Assembly: GCA_963383645.1 (NCBI GenBank)
Contig: OY726576.1
Span: forward strand, 11,651,211-11,715,210
DNA length: 64,000 nucleotides
From: Muscardinus avellanarius
Taxonomy: Eukaryota > Chordata > Mammalia > Rodentia > Gliridae
Reading direction: 5' to 3'
The stretch's first letter is position 1. Every line of letters starts with the position of its first letter. The notes under the pieces are model-generated. The model had not been told where the DNA came from. It ran no database searches and was given only the letters and a program-made list of their open reading frames with translations. This document shows, piece by piece, positions 11,264 through 20,419 of the stretch. The translations under genes were made by a program, and so were the position numbers.

Positions 11264-11425
11264 ATGTCAACCACTAAGCCAAGCATGGGAAGGAGGGATG
11301 GGGAGAGAATGGGGTGGGGATCAGGTGGGGGCTGACTGGGCGATGTGTGCATGTATGTCTACAAAAGTTTGTATCACACTATGATGTATGAATACAGTGC
11401 ACCAATAAAATAAAATTAAAAAAAA
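11264..11425 (+). mobile_element. L1 3' tail of the nested element
   Basis: A G-rich purine tract (11285-11330), then 'gatgtgtgcatgtatgtcta', AATAAA at 11404-11409 and an A-rich tail. The same tail, starting at the same word 'tcaaccactaag', occurs alone at 28886-29052. Confidence 0.85.
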
Positions 11426-13474
11426 AAGACAATGATGCCCACTATCACTGCTACTTTTCAAGAGAGTCCTCAAGACTCTTGCCACAGAAATAAGACAAGA
11501 GGATATCAAAAGAATTTAAATAGAAAAGAGTAATTAAAATTATTCTTGTTTGCAGACAACATGAGCCTAAATCTAGAAGACCCAAAAAACTGGACCAAAA
11601 GACTACTGGAGTTGATTAATCAATTCATCAAAGTAGCAGGACACAAAATCAACTTCAAGAAATCAGTTGCTTTTCTATATGCCAACAATGAACCCACAAA
11701 GAAAGAAATAAACAATTCTATTCACAATAACCTCAAAACCAATAAAATATCTAGGAATAAACCTAAGCAAAGATGTAATGACCTCTACAATGAAAACTCA
11801 AACATTAAAGAAAGAAATTGAAGAAAACCTTGGAAGATTGAAATATTTCCCTTGCTCATGGATAGGCAGAATATAATCAAAATAGCCATTCTGCCAAAAG
11901 TGATCTACAGATTCAATGCAATTCCTATCAAAATACCAACGACATTCTTCATAGACCTAAAAAAATCAGTCCTGATTTTTATATGAAGAAACAAAAGACC
12001 CAGAATAACCAAAGCAATTCTCAGCAATAAGTACTATGCAGGAGGCACCAGAATTCCTGACTTCAAATTATTCTACAGAGTAACAGTAGTTAAAACAGCA
12101 TGGTGTTGGCATAAAAACAGGCACACAGACCAATGAAACAGAATACAAGATATAGAAACAAACCCACACTTTTATAGTCAATTGATCTTTGACAAAAGGG
12201 CCAAATTCATATGCTGGAGAAAAGACAGCCTTTTCAACAAATGGTGCTGGGAGAACTGGCTATAACTAAATCCTTACCTCTCACTGTGGACAGGAATCAA
12301 TTTGAGATGGATCAAAGACCTAAAAATCAGGCCAGAGACTGTTAGAGGAGGGTATAGGCTCAACACTCCAACATATAGGCCCAGGCAGTAACTTTCTCAA
12401 CAAGATCTACAAAGCTCAGGAAATTAAAGCAAGAATTAACGAGTGGGATGGCATCAAACTAAAAAGTTTCTTCTCATCAAAGGATACCATAACGAACCTA
12501 AATGAGATAAAATCTTTACCAGCCACCACTCTGATAAAGGGCTAATATCCAGAATATATAAAGAGCTCAAAAGACTCTACAAGAGCAAAACAAATAATCC
12601 AATCAAGAAATGGGCAACTGAATTGAATAGACACTTCACAAAGAAGAGATACAAATGGTCACTAGATACATAAAAAAATGTTCAACATCATCAGCCATCA
12701 AGGAGATGCAAATCAAAATACACTGAGATTCCATCTAATGCCAATCAGAGTGGCAAGCATAAAGAAGTCAACAACAATTGTTGCTGAGGATATAGAGAAA
12801 TAGGAACTCTTTTACACTGTTGGTGGGAGTAGAAACTAGTTCAGCCACTATGGATATCAGTGTGGAGATTCCTTAGAAAATTGGAAGTGGATCCACCATA
12901 TGATCCAGCTCTACCACTCCTGGGTATCTTTCCAAAGGGGTTGAAATCAGAGAACTACAGTAACATATACATACTCGCGTTCATAGCAGCACAATTCACA
13001 ATAGCCAAAATATGGAACCAACCTAGGTGTCCATCAACAGAGGAATAAATTACAAAATTATGGGAAATACACACAATGGAATTATACTCAGCAATAAAGA
13101 AGAACAAAATCATGTCATTCGCAAGAAGATGGAAAGACCTGGAGAAAATTATGTTGAGATGAGCCAAGCACAGAAAGAAAAGGGACATATGTTTTCTTTA
13201 ATATGCTGAAGCAATGGAATATTAGGGATACTGGATGGACCCTAGATGAGAGGGAAAACCTCATCAAAGGCAGAAGGTCAGGAGGAAGGGTCAGGGAGGA
13301 AGAAGGCTGAGGTTTATTGATGGAAAAGCTACATTCAACTGTGTATAACATTGTTAACCTGGGCACTCAATATTGGGGGGTGGGGGGCAACAAGTACTGT
13401 GTGAATATATGCCACTGTCAACATGATCCACCTTATGATGTGAGATGATAGTGTAACAATAAAAAAGAAAGATA

Positions 13475-13763
13475 AAAAGAAACACATCTACCAGAAATTA
13501 GCTGACCTTTGACTTATTGAATAACCTGCTATGAAAAAGAGGATATTGGAAAAAACTAAAACCTGCTGACAATTGTGGATTCTTCACTGGGCACAAACCA
13601 AGAGGGTGTGTGAGGTTATGTGAGGATAGACCTCATCCCTTTTTCAAAGTGTAATCCAACTACCTTCTGCTGTTCTCATCTTTTCATGGTTATGGTAGAA
13701 AAAAACATTTTTGCTTATCTCTGAATATTCTTCAGTCTAACACTTTCCCAACTGAGCAGCGTT
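13475..13763. other. Unassigned sequence
   Basis: No frame, RNA gene or transposon was recognised. Confidence 0.5.
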
Positions 13764-13776
13764 AAATATCCTTCTT

Positions 13777-13988
13777 TAGGGGGGGGGGCAGGTCTGGGGA
13801 TGATACCCAGGGGAATTTGACCTCCGAGCTACACCCCCTGCCCTATTTTTTATTCTTTATTTTAAAACAGGATCTCACTAAGTTGCAGAGGGCCTCACTA
13901 AGTAGCTGAGGCTGTCTGCAAACTGTGATCCACTGGTCTCAGCCTCCCGAATGCTGGAATTACAAGCGTGTGCCACCATGTTCGGCTT
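13777..13988 (-). mobile_element. B1-dID SINE, type I
   Basis: Reads on the minus strand from 'agccgaacatggtggcacac' to the G-rich right end. It is flanked by a diverged duplication, AAATATCCTTCTT (13764-13776) and GAATATTCTTCTT (13989-14001). Confidence 0.9.
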
Positions 13989-14009
13989 GAATATTCTTCT
14001 TGACTGATA

Positions 14010-14891
14010 TATCTGTGAAAGTACTGGGAGACAGTTTCTTCCTTCCCTCTGCCCTCCTTACTCCTCTCCCCATGGAAACAAAATGACCATCTCATCAGTG
14101 AGATTGGAAGGTCCCTGATCCCTTCTGAGATGGTCCTTCTTGGACCACCCTATTCACATTCAATATGCGCCCATATACAGAGTAAGCTCACTGAGCCAGA
14201 GCTTCTGCACCTGCTACTGAATAGGAGGCTTCAGTCTACTGGTAAGATGGTCAGTATAATTAGGAAGCTATATTGTCATTATATATAGCCATGTTCCCCA
14301 GTGGAGAATAACCAGCAATCAAATGGATAAATTTATCCTAAGCTAAATTCTGCATCTATTTCTCAATTCATTCAGAATCCTAAGGAGGAGTATATAGAAT
14401 TATAATCTCTAAACTAATAGGTCCCAACAAATAAGATCACACTTGCAATATATGGCCCAGCGTAGAATCCTAAGACACTGAAAGCCAGAAGAGGAAGCTG
14501 ATGGCTTCCACAGAATTCATAGAAAGAAGAAATACATGACCAATGAATAGCCGAGAACTCTACCACCTTTGTGTTTCTTACAATCTTTGAAGATTTTATA
14601 ACTTGCTATCAGAAAATAAAGAAAAATTAGGAACCAATCAAATGGCTCTCTTGAACTTTATTGCAGTATACTTGTTCTAGATAAGAATATGGATGTGATA
14701 CACATCATTCAAAGCAATTTTATTCTTAAGTAACCATCATGAACCATTTTTATAATGCATTTCCATTCAACAAAAATTGAGAAACTTACCTGTGAAAGAC
14801 AGCTTTCTAGTTCATCTTTAAGAGACATATTCTGTATCAGTTATAAGCAGACCATGAGTGAGGTCAGAAAGCAGGTAAGGAAAATATATTT
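14010..14891. other. Unassigned sequence
   Basis: AT-rich sequence with no recognised element and only short chance frames. Confidence 0.5.
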
Positions 14892-14906
14892 AAAACCAAA
14901 AAAGGG

Positions 14907-15127
14907 CCGGGCATGGTGGTGCACGCTTGTAATCCCCGCGCTTGGGAGGTGGAGACAGGAGGGTCGCACAGGTTCAAAGCCAGCCATGCTAGCTTAAGAG
15001 ACCCTGTTTCCAAATATTAAAAAAAAGTATAAAAATAGGTCTGGGAGTGTAGCCCGGAGGTAGAAGGGTTATCAGGAACCCCAGTACCACCAAAATAAAT
15101 AAATAAATAAATAAATAATAAATAAAT
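14907..15127 (+). mobile_element. B1-dID SINE, type II
   Basis: Type II copy with the middle hairpin in changed form (AAGCCAGCCATGCTAGCTT), a right part 'aggtctgggagtgtagcccg', and an AAAT-repeat tail (15095-15127). It is flanked by an exact 15-bp duplication, AAAACCAAAAAAGGG, at 14892-14906 and 15128-15142. Confidence 0.92.
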
Positions 15128-15400
15128 AAAACCAAAAAAGGGGAAAACTGATAAGAGTAACAAGGGGCAAACTAAACATCTAAGTGAGTATAACAAACAA
15201 TGCTTCAAGGGTTGACAACTCAAAGAAAGAAATAGAATATATTTTCTAGAAGCACAATCTGTTTTCTTGCAATGAATATGTCCAGCTCTCAATTAGCACC
15301 ATTAATGAAATATTGTCATAGGATGAATGAAAAATAGCGAATCCCAGAACATAATACCTGGCATAAAAAGATCAATAAATTGGCATAGAATATATATACA

Positions 15401-15422
15401 GAGAGAGAGAGAGAGAGAGAGA
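15401..15422 (+). repeat. (GA)n microsatellite
   Basis: An uninterrupted GA run of about 22 bases. Confidence 0.95.
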
Positions 15423-15589
15423 ATATGTGTTAAATGTTAAATATCATTTACTTTACAATGATTAGACATAATGTCATAGGATTTTGAACTTCAAGAGAAA
15501 TCAAGGCTACCTGAGAAGCAGAATTAGGTCCGTGCTTCCCACAAAATAAAAATAATGTTCAGAGACAAAAATTGAAATTGAACTTATAG

Positions 15590-15841
15590 GCCGGGTATGG
15601 TAGTGCATGCTTGCAATCTCAGCATTGGGGAAGCTGAGACTGGAGGATTGCTGTTCCCAGACAGCTTCAGCTACTTAGTGAGGCCCTATGCAACTCAGTG
15701 AGACATTGTTTCAAAAAATAAAATAAAAATTAGGGTTTGGGGTGTAGCTTGGAGTTAGAATGCCCTTGGTTCCATCCCCAGTACTGCAGAAAGAAAGGAA
15801 GGAAGGAAGCAAGCAAGCAAGCAGGGAGGGAGAGAGAGGGG

Positions 15842-15917
<76 letters not shown>
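15590..15917 (+). mobile_element. B1-dID SINE, type I, with expanded (GA)n tail
   Basis: SINE body 15590-15785, then a GGAA/GCAA stretch (15789-15843) and about 75 bases of (GA)n (15844-15917). Diverged target-site copies lie outside the GA run at 15574-15589 (GAAATTGAACTTATAG) and 15918-15933 (GAAATTGGATGTATAG). The whole microsatellite is therefore the SINE's former A-rich tail. Confidence 0.85.
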
Positions 15918-15922
<5 letters not shown>

Positions 15923-16417
15923 TGGATGTATAGTTTGGCTACTCCCAAAAGCAGGTGTTGAGACAAAGACTTGGCCTTGGGTGTTTATTTGGGAGCTGAT
16001 CCCAAGAAGGAGGAGGTATGGAGAATGGGAGAATGAAAAAGGAAGAAGCTGAAGAGGAAGGCCAACCACTGATTCGCTGCTGTGCGTAGGTGCAGGTGAT
16101 CGCTCTAGGACTCCCAAAAATCACTCCAGTGCTTTCTAGACCATTCGCCTAGGAGATGAACCACTATCTTAATCATCTTGCAACCCTCCCGGTTTGCTAA
16201 GGTTTGACCCCATGCGCACCAACCTCACATGCTGGGTCTTTCCTTGCTTGGGACTTTCAGGTGTAAGAGAGGGTCCTGGGTCAGAAATCAGTAACACACC
16301 TGTAAGGGGGCACCGAAACTAGAGGAACCATCTACACAGCTACAGATAAAACTTAAAGTAAGATTTGCATGTCATTTGCATGTGATGCAAGTCCTGGTGT
16401 TCTCTTATGAAACTTTT

Positions 16418-16608
16418 CTCTTTTTTTGGTGGTACTGTGGTTCCTGGAAACCCTTCTACCTCCGGGCTACACTCCCAGACCTATTTTGTACTTTTTATTT
16501 GGAAACAGGGTCTCTTAAGCCAGCGAGGCTGGCTTGGAACCTGCGCAATCCTCCTGTCTCCGCCTCCCAAGCGCAGGGATTACAAGCGTGCGCCATCACG
16601 CCTGGCTA
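16418..16608 (-). mobile_element. B1-dID SINE, type II
   Basis: Minus-strand type II copy with the hairpin (TTAAGCCAGCGAGGCTGGCTT region near 16516). It is flanked by an exact 13-bp duplication, TTATGAAACTTTT, at 16405-16417 and 16609-16621. The exact duplication suggests a fairly recent insertion. Confidence 0.93.
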
Positions 16609-16702
16609 TTATGAAACTTTTATTATACAACTTTATTAACAACCTAGATTATTTTATAAATAGTCATCAAAATGGCCATTTTGTATACATGTGTGTGTGT
16701 GT

Positions 16703-16903
16703 GTGGTACTGGAGACTGAACTTGGAGGCATTCTATCTCTGAACTATGCCCCCAGCCCTAATTTATTTTTTTTAATTTGGAAACAGGGGCCCCCTAAGTT
16801 GTTGAGAGCTTCACTAAGTTGCTGAGGCTGGCCTCGAAACTGTGGTCCTCCTGTCTGAGCCTCCCAAGTACTGGGAGTACAGTCATACATCACCATGCTC
16901 AGC
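16703..16903 (-). mobile_element. B1-dID SINE, older type
   Basis: Right part 'ggtactggagactgaac', linker, then the reverse of 'tcagcaacttagtgaagctc' and the left B1-like part. It is more diverged than its neighbour at 16418. A TG run abuts its right-monomer end near 16691-16704. Confidence 0.8.
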
Positions 16904-17186
16904 AGGTTGGCCATTTTGTAATATCAAATATAACAGTAAAATTCTTCCTCATTCTGCAAATGCCCAGTTTCCTTTTCGCCAGAGGATCCTCTTCTTTCCT
17001 TCAACATGCTGTTTATGACCCGTGTTATCCAAGGAACCTTACACAGTGCAGTCATCACAGCAAGCCCTCTACTCCTAGACTGCCTCTGCACACACTTTTT
17101 CATGTAGTATATTTAAGGGATATGGGTTGATACTACTTTTTTTTTAATTTAGGGGTCAAAATATAGCCTCTTATTCAACTACCTAA

Positions 17187-17393
17187 GCAGGCATGGTGGT
17201 GCATGCTTATAACCCCAGTACTTGGGAGGCTGAGACAGAAAGATTGCAGGTTCAAGGCCAGTCTCAGCAACTTAATGAGGCCTTCCACAACTTAGTGAGA
17301 CTCCATTTGAAAATAAAAATTAAACTATGGCTGGGGGTGTAGCTTAATGCCCCTGAGCTCCATCTCCAGTACCACAAAAAAGAAAGAAAAGAG
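17187..17393 (+). mobile_element. B1-dID SINE, older type
   Basis: Left part 'caggcatggtggtgcatgct', middle 'tcagcaacttaatgaggcc', and right part 'ggctgggggtgtagctta', shortened by a deletion, with an A-rich tail. Confidence 0.85.
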
Positions 17394-17470
17394 CAACTAT
17401 TTATAACACAAGTTTGTTCTAGAACTGACAGCCAGCATCTAAATCTTAGGACAATTTCCTTATATTGTTG

Positions 17471-17800
17471 TATGAGGGTAGCATTAGCTACTGTGACACA
17501 AAAATAACACTACCTATCATGGTTCAAACATGATAGAAGTTTATTTCTTTAAAAAATTAAATGCAAAATGGGTTTCCCTGGTTAGAAGACATGCTGTATT
17601 CTGGCCACTCACCAACTGGGCTCTTTCAACAGCATCACTCTACCCTCTTCAATGTGTGGCTTCCAAGGTCACTGGAACACCAGGCTGGTGAAAGGCAAAG
17701 GAATCCACCAAGATCACATGGGGGAGATTCTCATACACCTGCTCATTCCATTGGCTAAGAACTCAGTCATGTGACCACACCAAACTGCAAGGGCAACCTA
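17471..17800. mobile_element. Ancient interspersed repeat, family unknown
   Basis: The text 'agctactgtgaca', 'agaagtttatttctt', 'gggtttccctggttag', 'tgtggcttccaaggtcact', 'ttccattggc' and 'ctgcaaggg' follows an order I recognise from a mammal-wide repeat that I cannot name with certainty. No coding potential. Confidence 0.35.
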
Positions 17801-17880
17801 GATACTCATTGTTGGGAGGGGGGAGGGGAAGCAGGGTGGGGGCCCCAAGCACTGGATGAATGTATGCCATTTTCAATATG
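17801..17880 (+). mobile_element. L1 3' UTR fragment
   Basis: A G-rich tract followed by 'caagcactggatgaatgtatgccattttcaatatgat'-type text parallels the 3' UTR of the L1 ending at 13461 (13370-13425). It is short and abuts a SINE directly. Confidence 0.55.
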
Positions 17881-18085
17881 ATGTGCACGCTTGCAATCCC
17901 TGCATTTGAGAGGCTGAGATAGGAGGATCACAGTTCTTGAACAGCCTCTGCTACTTAGGCCCTTTGCAACTCAGTGAGACCTTGTTTCAAATAATAAACA
18001 ATAAAAAAATAGGGCTGATGAATATGGATCAGAGGTAAAACGCCTTTGGGTTCCATCCCCAATACCAATAAATAAATAAACAAAC
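17881..18085 (+). mobile_element. B1-dID SINE, type I, 5'-shortened
   Basis: Begins at 'gtgcacgcttgcaatccc', without the first ten or so bases of the family. It has middle and right parts and an AAATA-rich tail. Confidence 0.85.
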
Positions 18086-18179
18086 CCAATTGGGTTCCTT
18101 TGAGAACAGTCTGGCCTGTCACCTGGTAAAAAGAAGCCTCTAACATAAAATAAGCTCAAGAAACTCATATCCCGGATTG

Positions 18180-19080
18180 TTCTGGCCCTGACTCTCTTTT
18201 CCTCCGCTCTTGCTGTTCTTCCATCTTTGGCCTTTAGGACGTTTCGCTGCCTGGATTAAATCCCAGAGTTTCTATTTCTCTGTTAACCTATGTGCCCAGC
18301 GCCTGAGTCACCCGCCTTGCCTCCTCCGCTGCTCCTCTGTGGAGGGTTCACCCGAGGCAAGGTGGTCACCAGGTGCCTTTGTCAAGCCAAGTGGGTCTCG
18401 CCTTGAGCGCGAGTGCCAAGAACACAGGGTGGATGAGGCCACTTCGGCAGGAGCAAACCCTGGCCCGACCAGCTCCCGCCCTCACCCTACTGGGAAAGGA
18501 ACCTTTCGCAAGTCTCCTCACCCACCTGGCCTTTGTTTGGAAAGTTCAGGATGGAATCAATAAGAAGACAGCAAAGGGAACAAGCTCAACACAGCCCTAA
18601 TGACCAGGCAGACAGGCACAATTGTTGGCTGATGATGCCGTGAGGACCTCAGATGAGAGACCGGCCCAGGTGAACTTGGCCACCCCAAATCCGGGCTTCC
18701 ACGCCTTTGAGCCTGGCTTCGTTTCTCCACCATCCTGCCCTGAACCGCTTGCTCCTTCCCCCTGATCTTTTTCTCTGTCCAGTGAGGTGGCCACTCTTGA
18801 GGGGAAAAGACCAGAAGCTAAAGTCTAAAGCAAAGTACTCCATCGCACAGCCTGAGATAGGGATTCATGGAAGGTAGATTCTCAGGCAAGAGAGGACGGC
18901 GGAACGGGGCAGGGGAAGAAAGAACTGAGCAGAGCTGTGGTCTCAGCTGCAGTCTAGCCAAAGCGCAACCTGATGCGGGCCCTGGAGTATGAAGGACAAA
19001 CAGACCCCTTCGTGCCTAAGAGGGGAGGGAGAAGGGGGAGCTTTCCTGGTAAAGAGGCTCTTATTTGGCTGAGGGGAATC
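18180..19080. other. GC-richer, transposon-free segment
   Basis: Distinct from its AT-rich surroundings. Contains scattered CpG, C-rich tracts (18310-18345) and 'ccttgagcgcgag' near 18401. Open frames on both strands (18210-18563 +, 18597-18843 -) show no known domain. It may be a regulatory segment or exon of an unseen transcript. No TATA box or clear splice pattern was found. Confidence 0.3.
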
Positions 19081-19184
19081 CTCTGGAAAAGCGGACCACG
19101 CATACCTTAGCTGGGCAATGAGTTTCTTCTGCTGCTAGAGATCTGGGAGGGGTATTTACAGCACCTACTTTTTTTGTTGTTGTT

Positions 19185-19371
19185 TTTAGGTACCAGGAAT
19201 TGAATCCATGGGTGTTCCACCTCTGAGCTACCCGGCTCTAATTTAGGTTTGTTTTGTTTTGTTCTTATTTCTTTGTTTTGTTTTGAACCAAGGTCACAAT
19301 AAATTGCTGAGGCTACCTTAGAACCTGGGATTCTAAGTACTAAGATTAGAGGCATAAGACACCATGCCCAA
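19185..19371 (-). mobile_element. B1-dID SINE, old and diverged
   Basis: Minus-strand copy with right part 'taccaggaattgaatccatg', a TTTTG-rich linker and a degraded left monomer ending 'caccatgccca'. Confidence 0.7.
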
Positions 19372-19508
19372 GGACAGGACCTACTTTTACTTGACTGAGG
19401 AAGTCCAGAACAGCAGGGGACAGCTGCCGTCAATAAAATAAGCTTCCAAGGGCAAACTGTGGCTCCACCATCCACACTCTACCCAGCAATGCACCTACCT
19501 ACCTATCC

Positions 19509-19513
<5 letters not shown>

Positions 19514-19566
<53 letters not shown>
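19514..19566 (+). repeat. (TC)n microsatellite
   Basis: About 53 bases of uninterrupted TC. Confidence 0.95.
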
Positions 19567-19567
<1 letters not shown>

Positions 19568-19591
19568 ATGTCAGCAGCTGTTGGGTAATGG

Positions 19592-20013
19592 CGTCGTTTT
19601 CTAGGGCTGCCATAACAAGGTATAACAAACCCAATGGCTTAAGCAACAGAGGTGTATTGCCTCACAGCTGGAGGCAAGAAGTCCCAGGCCAAGATGTCAG
19701 CAAGTCCATGTTCCCTGTGAACCTGTAGGGAAAGAATACTTACTTGTATCTTTCAGCTTCTGGTAGCCCCAGATTTTCCTCAGTTTATGATAATAAAAAT
19801 TCAATTTTCACATGGCATTCTCTCTGTGTGTCTGTCTCCAAATTTCCCCTTTGTATAAGGACACATTGGATTCGGGGCCCACCCCACGCTAGTATAACCT
19901 CATTCTAATTAATTATATCTTCAGTAACTATTTCTAAAGAAGTTCGCATTGTGAGGTACTAATAGTTTGGGCTTCAACATGGGACTTTAAGGAGGGAGGA
20001 GACTCAATTCTGC
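19592..20013 (-). mobile_element. Old LTR, MaLR (MST/MLT1-like), minus strand
   Basis: Runs in the opposite direction to the copy at 735. Recognisable blocks in order are 'tagggctgccataacaaggt', 'ggcttaagcaacagaggtgt', 'ctcacagctggaggc', 'cacatggcattctctctgtg', 'caaatttcccctttgtataa', 'gggcccaccc' and 'gggcttcaacatggga'. Non-coding and diverged; subfamily uncertain. Confidence 0.55.
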
Positions 20014-20368
20014 TTATAACTGATAATTGCAGTCACATTAGCATTTTCACCTAAGAGTTTTGGTTTCTTCTAGCGTAGGGCTGTTTCTGGTATTCCATAC
20101 TTCTACCACAAGTCTGATAACTGAAGCCCAGATTTGTGGGACCCATCATTTGATTCTAACTTCATGTTCAGCCTAATTATAATTAACTTAGCCATAGAAA
20201 TTCTAAGCGAGAGCTCAAACCATCTCCTATCCTGGGCGATGGCAGTCCTGCCAGGACTGCATCTTGGTTTGGCCATTGTCTGGTCAATCATTGAGCAAAG
20301 AAACCAACTCCATGATTGATGAAGAATGATTCATTGATTCATTAGTGTAAGTGAGAAAACAGAAGGAA

Positions 20369-20416
20369 TGTGTGTGTGCGTGTGTGTGTGTATGTGTGTG
20401 TGTGTGTGTGTGTGTG
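20369..20416 (+). repeat. (TG)n microsatellite, interrupted
   Basis: About 48 bases of TG with single C and A interruptions. Confidence 0.95.
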
Positions 20417-20419
20417 CAA

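Larger units (their letters stand above)
8654..11425 (+). mobile_element. Nested L1-derived element with ORF1 but no ORF2
   Basis: A unit of about 2.8 kb with its own target-site duplication (8644-8653 / 11426-11435). Order: L1 5' end starting GACTTCCGGGAAGATGGCG; GC- and CpG-rich 5' UTR (8654-9445); uninterrupted ORF1 (9446-10363); a section not related to sense ORF2 (10364-11263) that includes an antisense ancient L1 piece; and an L1 3' tail (11264-11425) with AATAAA at 11404-11409 and a poly-A run. It resembles ORF1-only 'half-L1' elements in plan. It could instead be a normal L1 that lost ORF2 and gained foreign sequence before it moved. Because the duplication encloses the whole unit, the structure probably moved as one piece. 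Confidence 0.8.
6541..13209 (+). pseudogene. Broken, interrupted L1 ORF2 (endonuclease / reverse transcriptase)
   Basis: ORF2 supplies the endonuclease and reverse transcriptase of L1. The N-terminal endonuclease frame is readable near 6537 (ITLNIKGLNSPIKRHRL) and is then cut by the SINE at 6623. It resumes at 6902-7096 (KKQAGVAMLMSNKTDFKPK) with the 'VYAPH' segment, followed by 'GDFNTPL'-like DNA near 7118. The RT region starts near 8040: the '[14 protein letters not shown]' segment is in 8091-8462 and AEKAFDKI is at about 8470. The nested element enters at 8654. The frame returns after 11436, where the catalytic FADD motif reads FADN (11549-11560). The C-terminal part includes MWRFLRKLEVDPPYDPALPLL-type sequence from 12860. 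Many stops and shifts make it dead. Confidence 0.85.
3756..13461 (+). mobile_element. Old full-length L1, split by two insertions
   Basis: L1 retrotransposon with 5' UTR (3756-5619), broken ORF1 (5620-6510), broken ORF2 (about 6541-13209) and 3' UTR (to 13461). It is interrupted by a SINE (6623-6817) and an L1-derived element (8654-11425). The flanking text rejoins inside ORF2 across the second insertion. Without the insertions it is about 6.7 kb, normal for L1. ORF1 and ORF2 both carry many frameshifts and stops, so it is inactive. The right target-site copy is at 13462-13474. Confidence 0.85.

Noticed and set aside
15730..16117. Frames rich in Ser-Leu or Arg-Glu repeats
   Set aside because: They are translations of the (GA)n microsatellite in a SINE tail.
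19459..19728. Frame with a Ser-Leu repeat
   Set aside because: Translation of a (TC)n run that continues into an old LTR.
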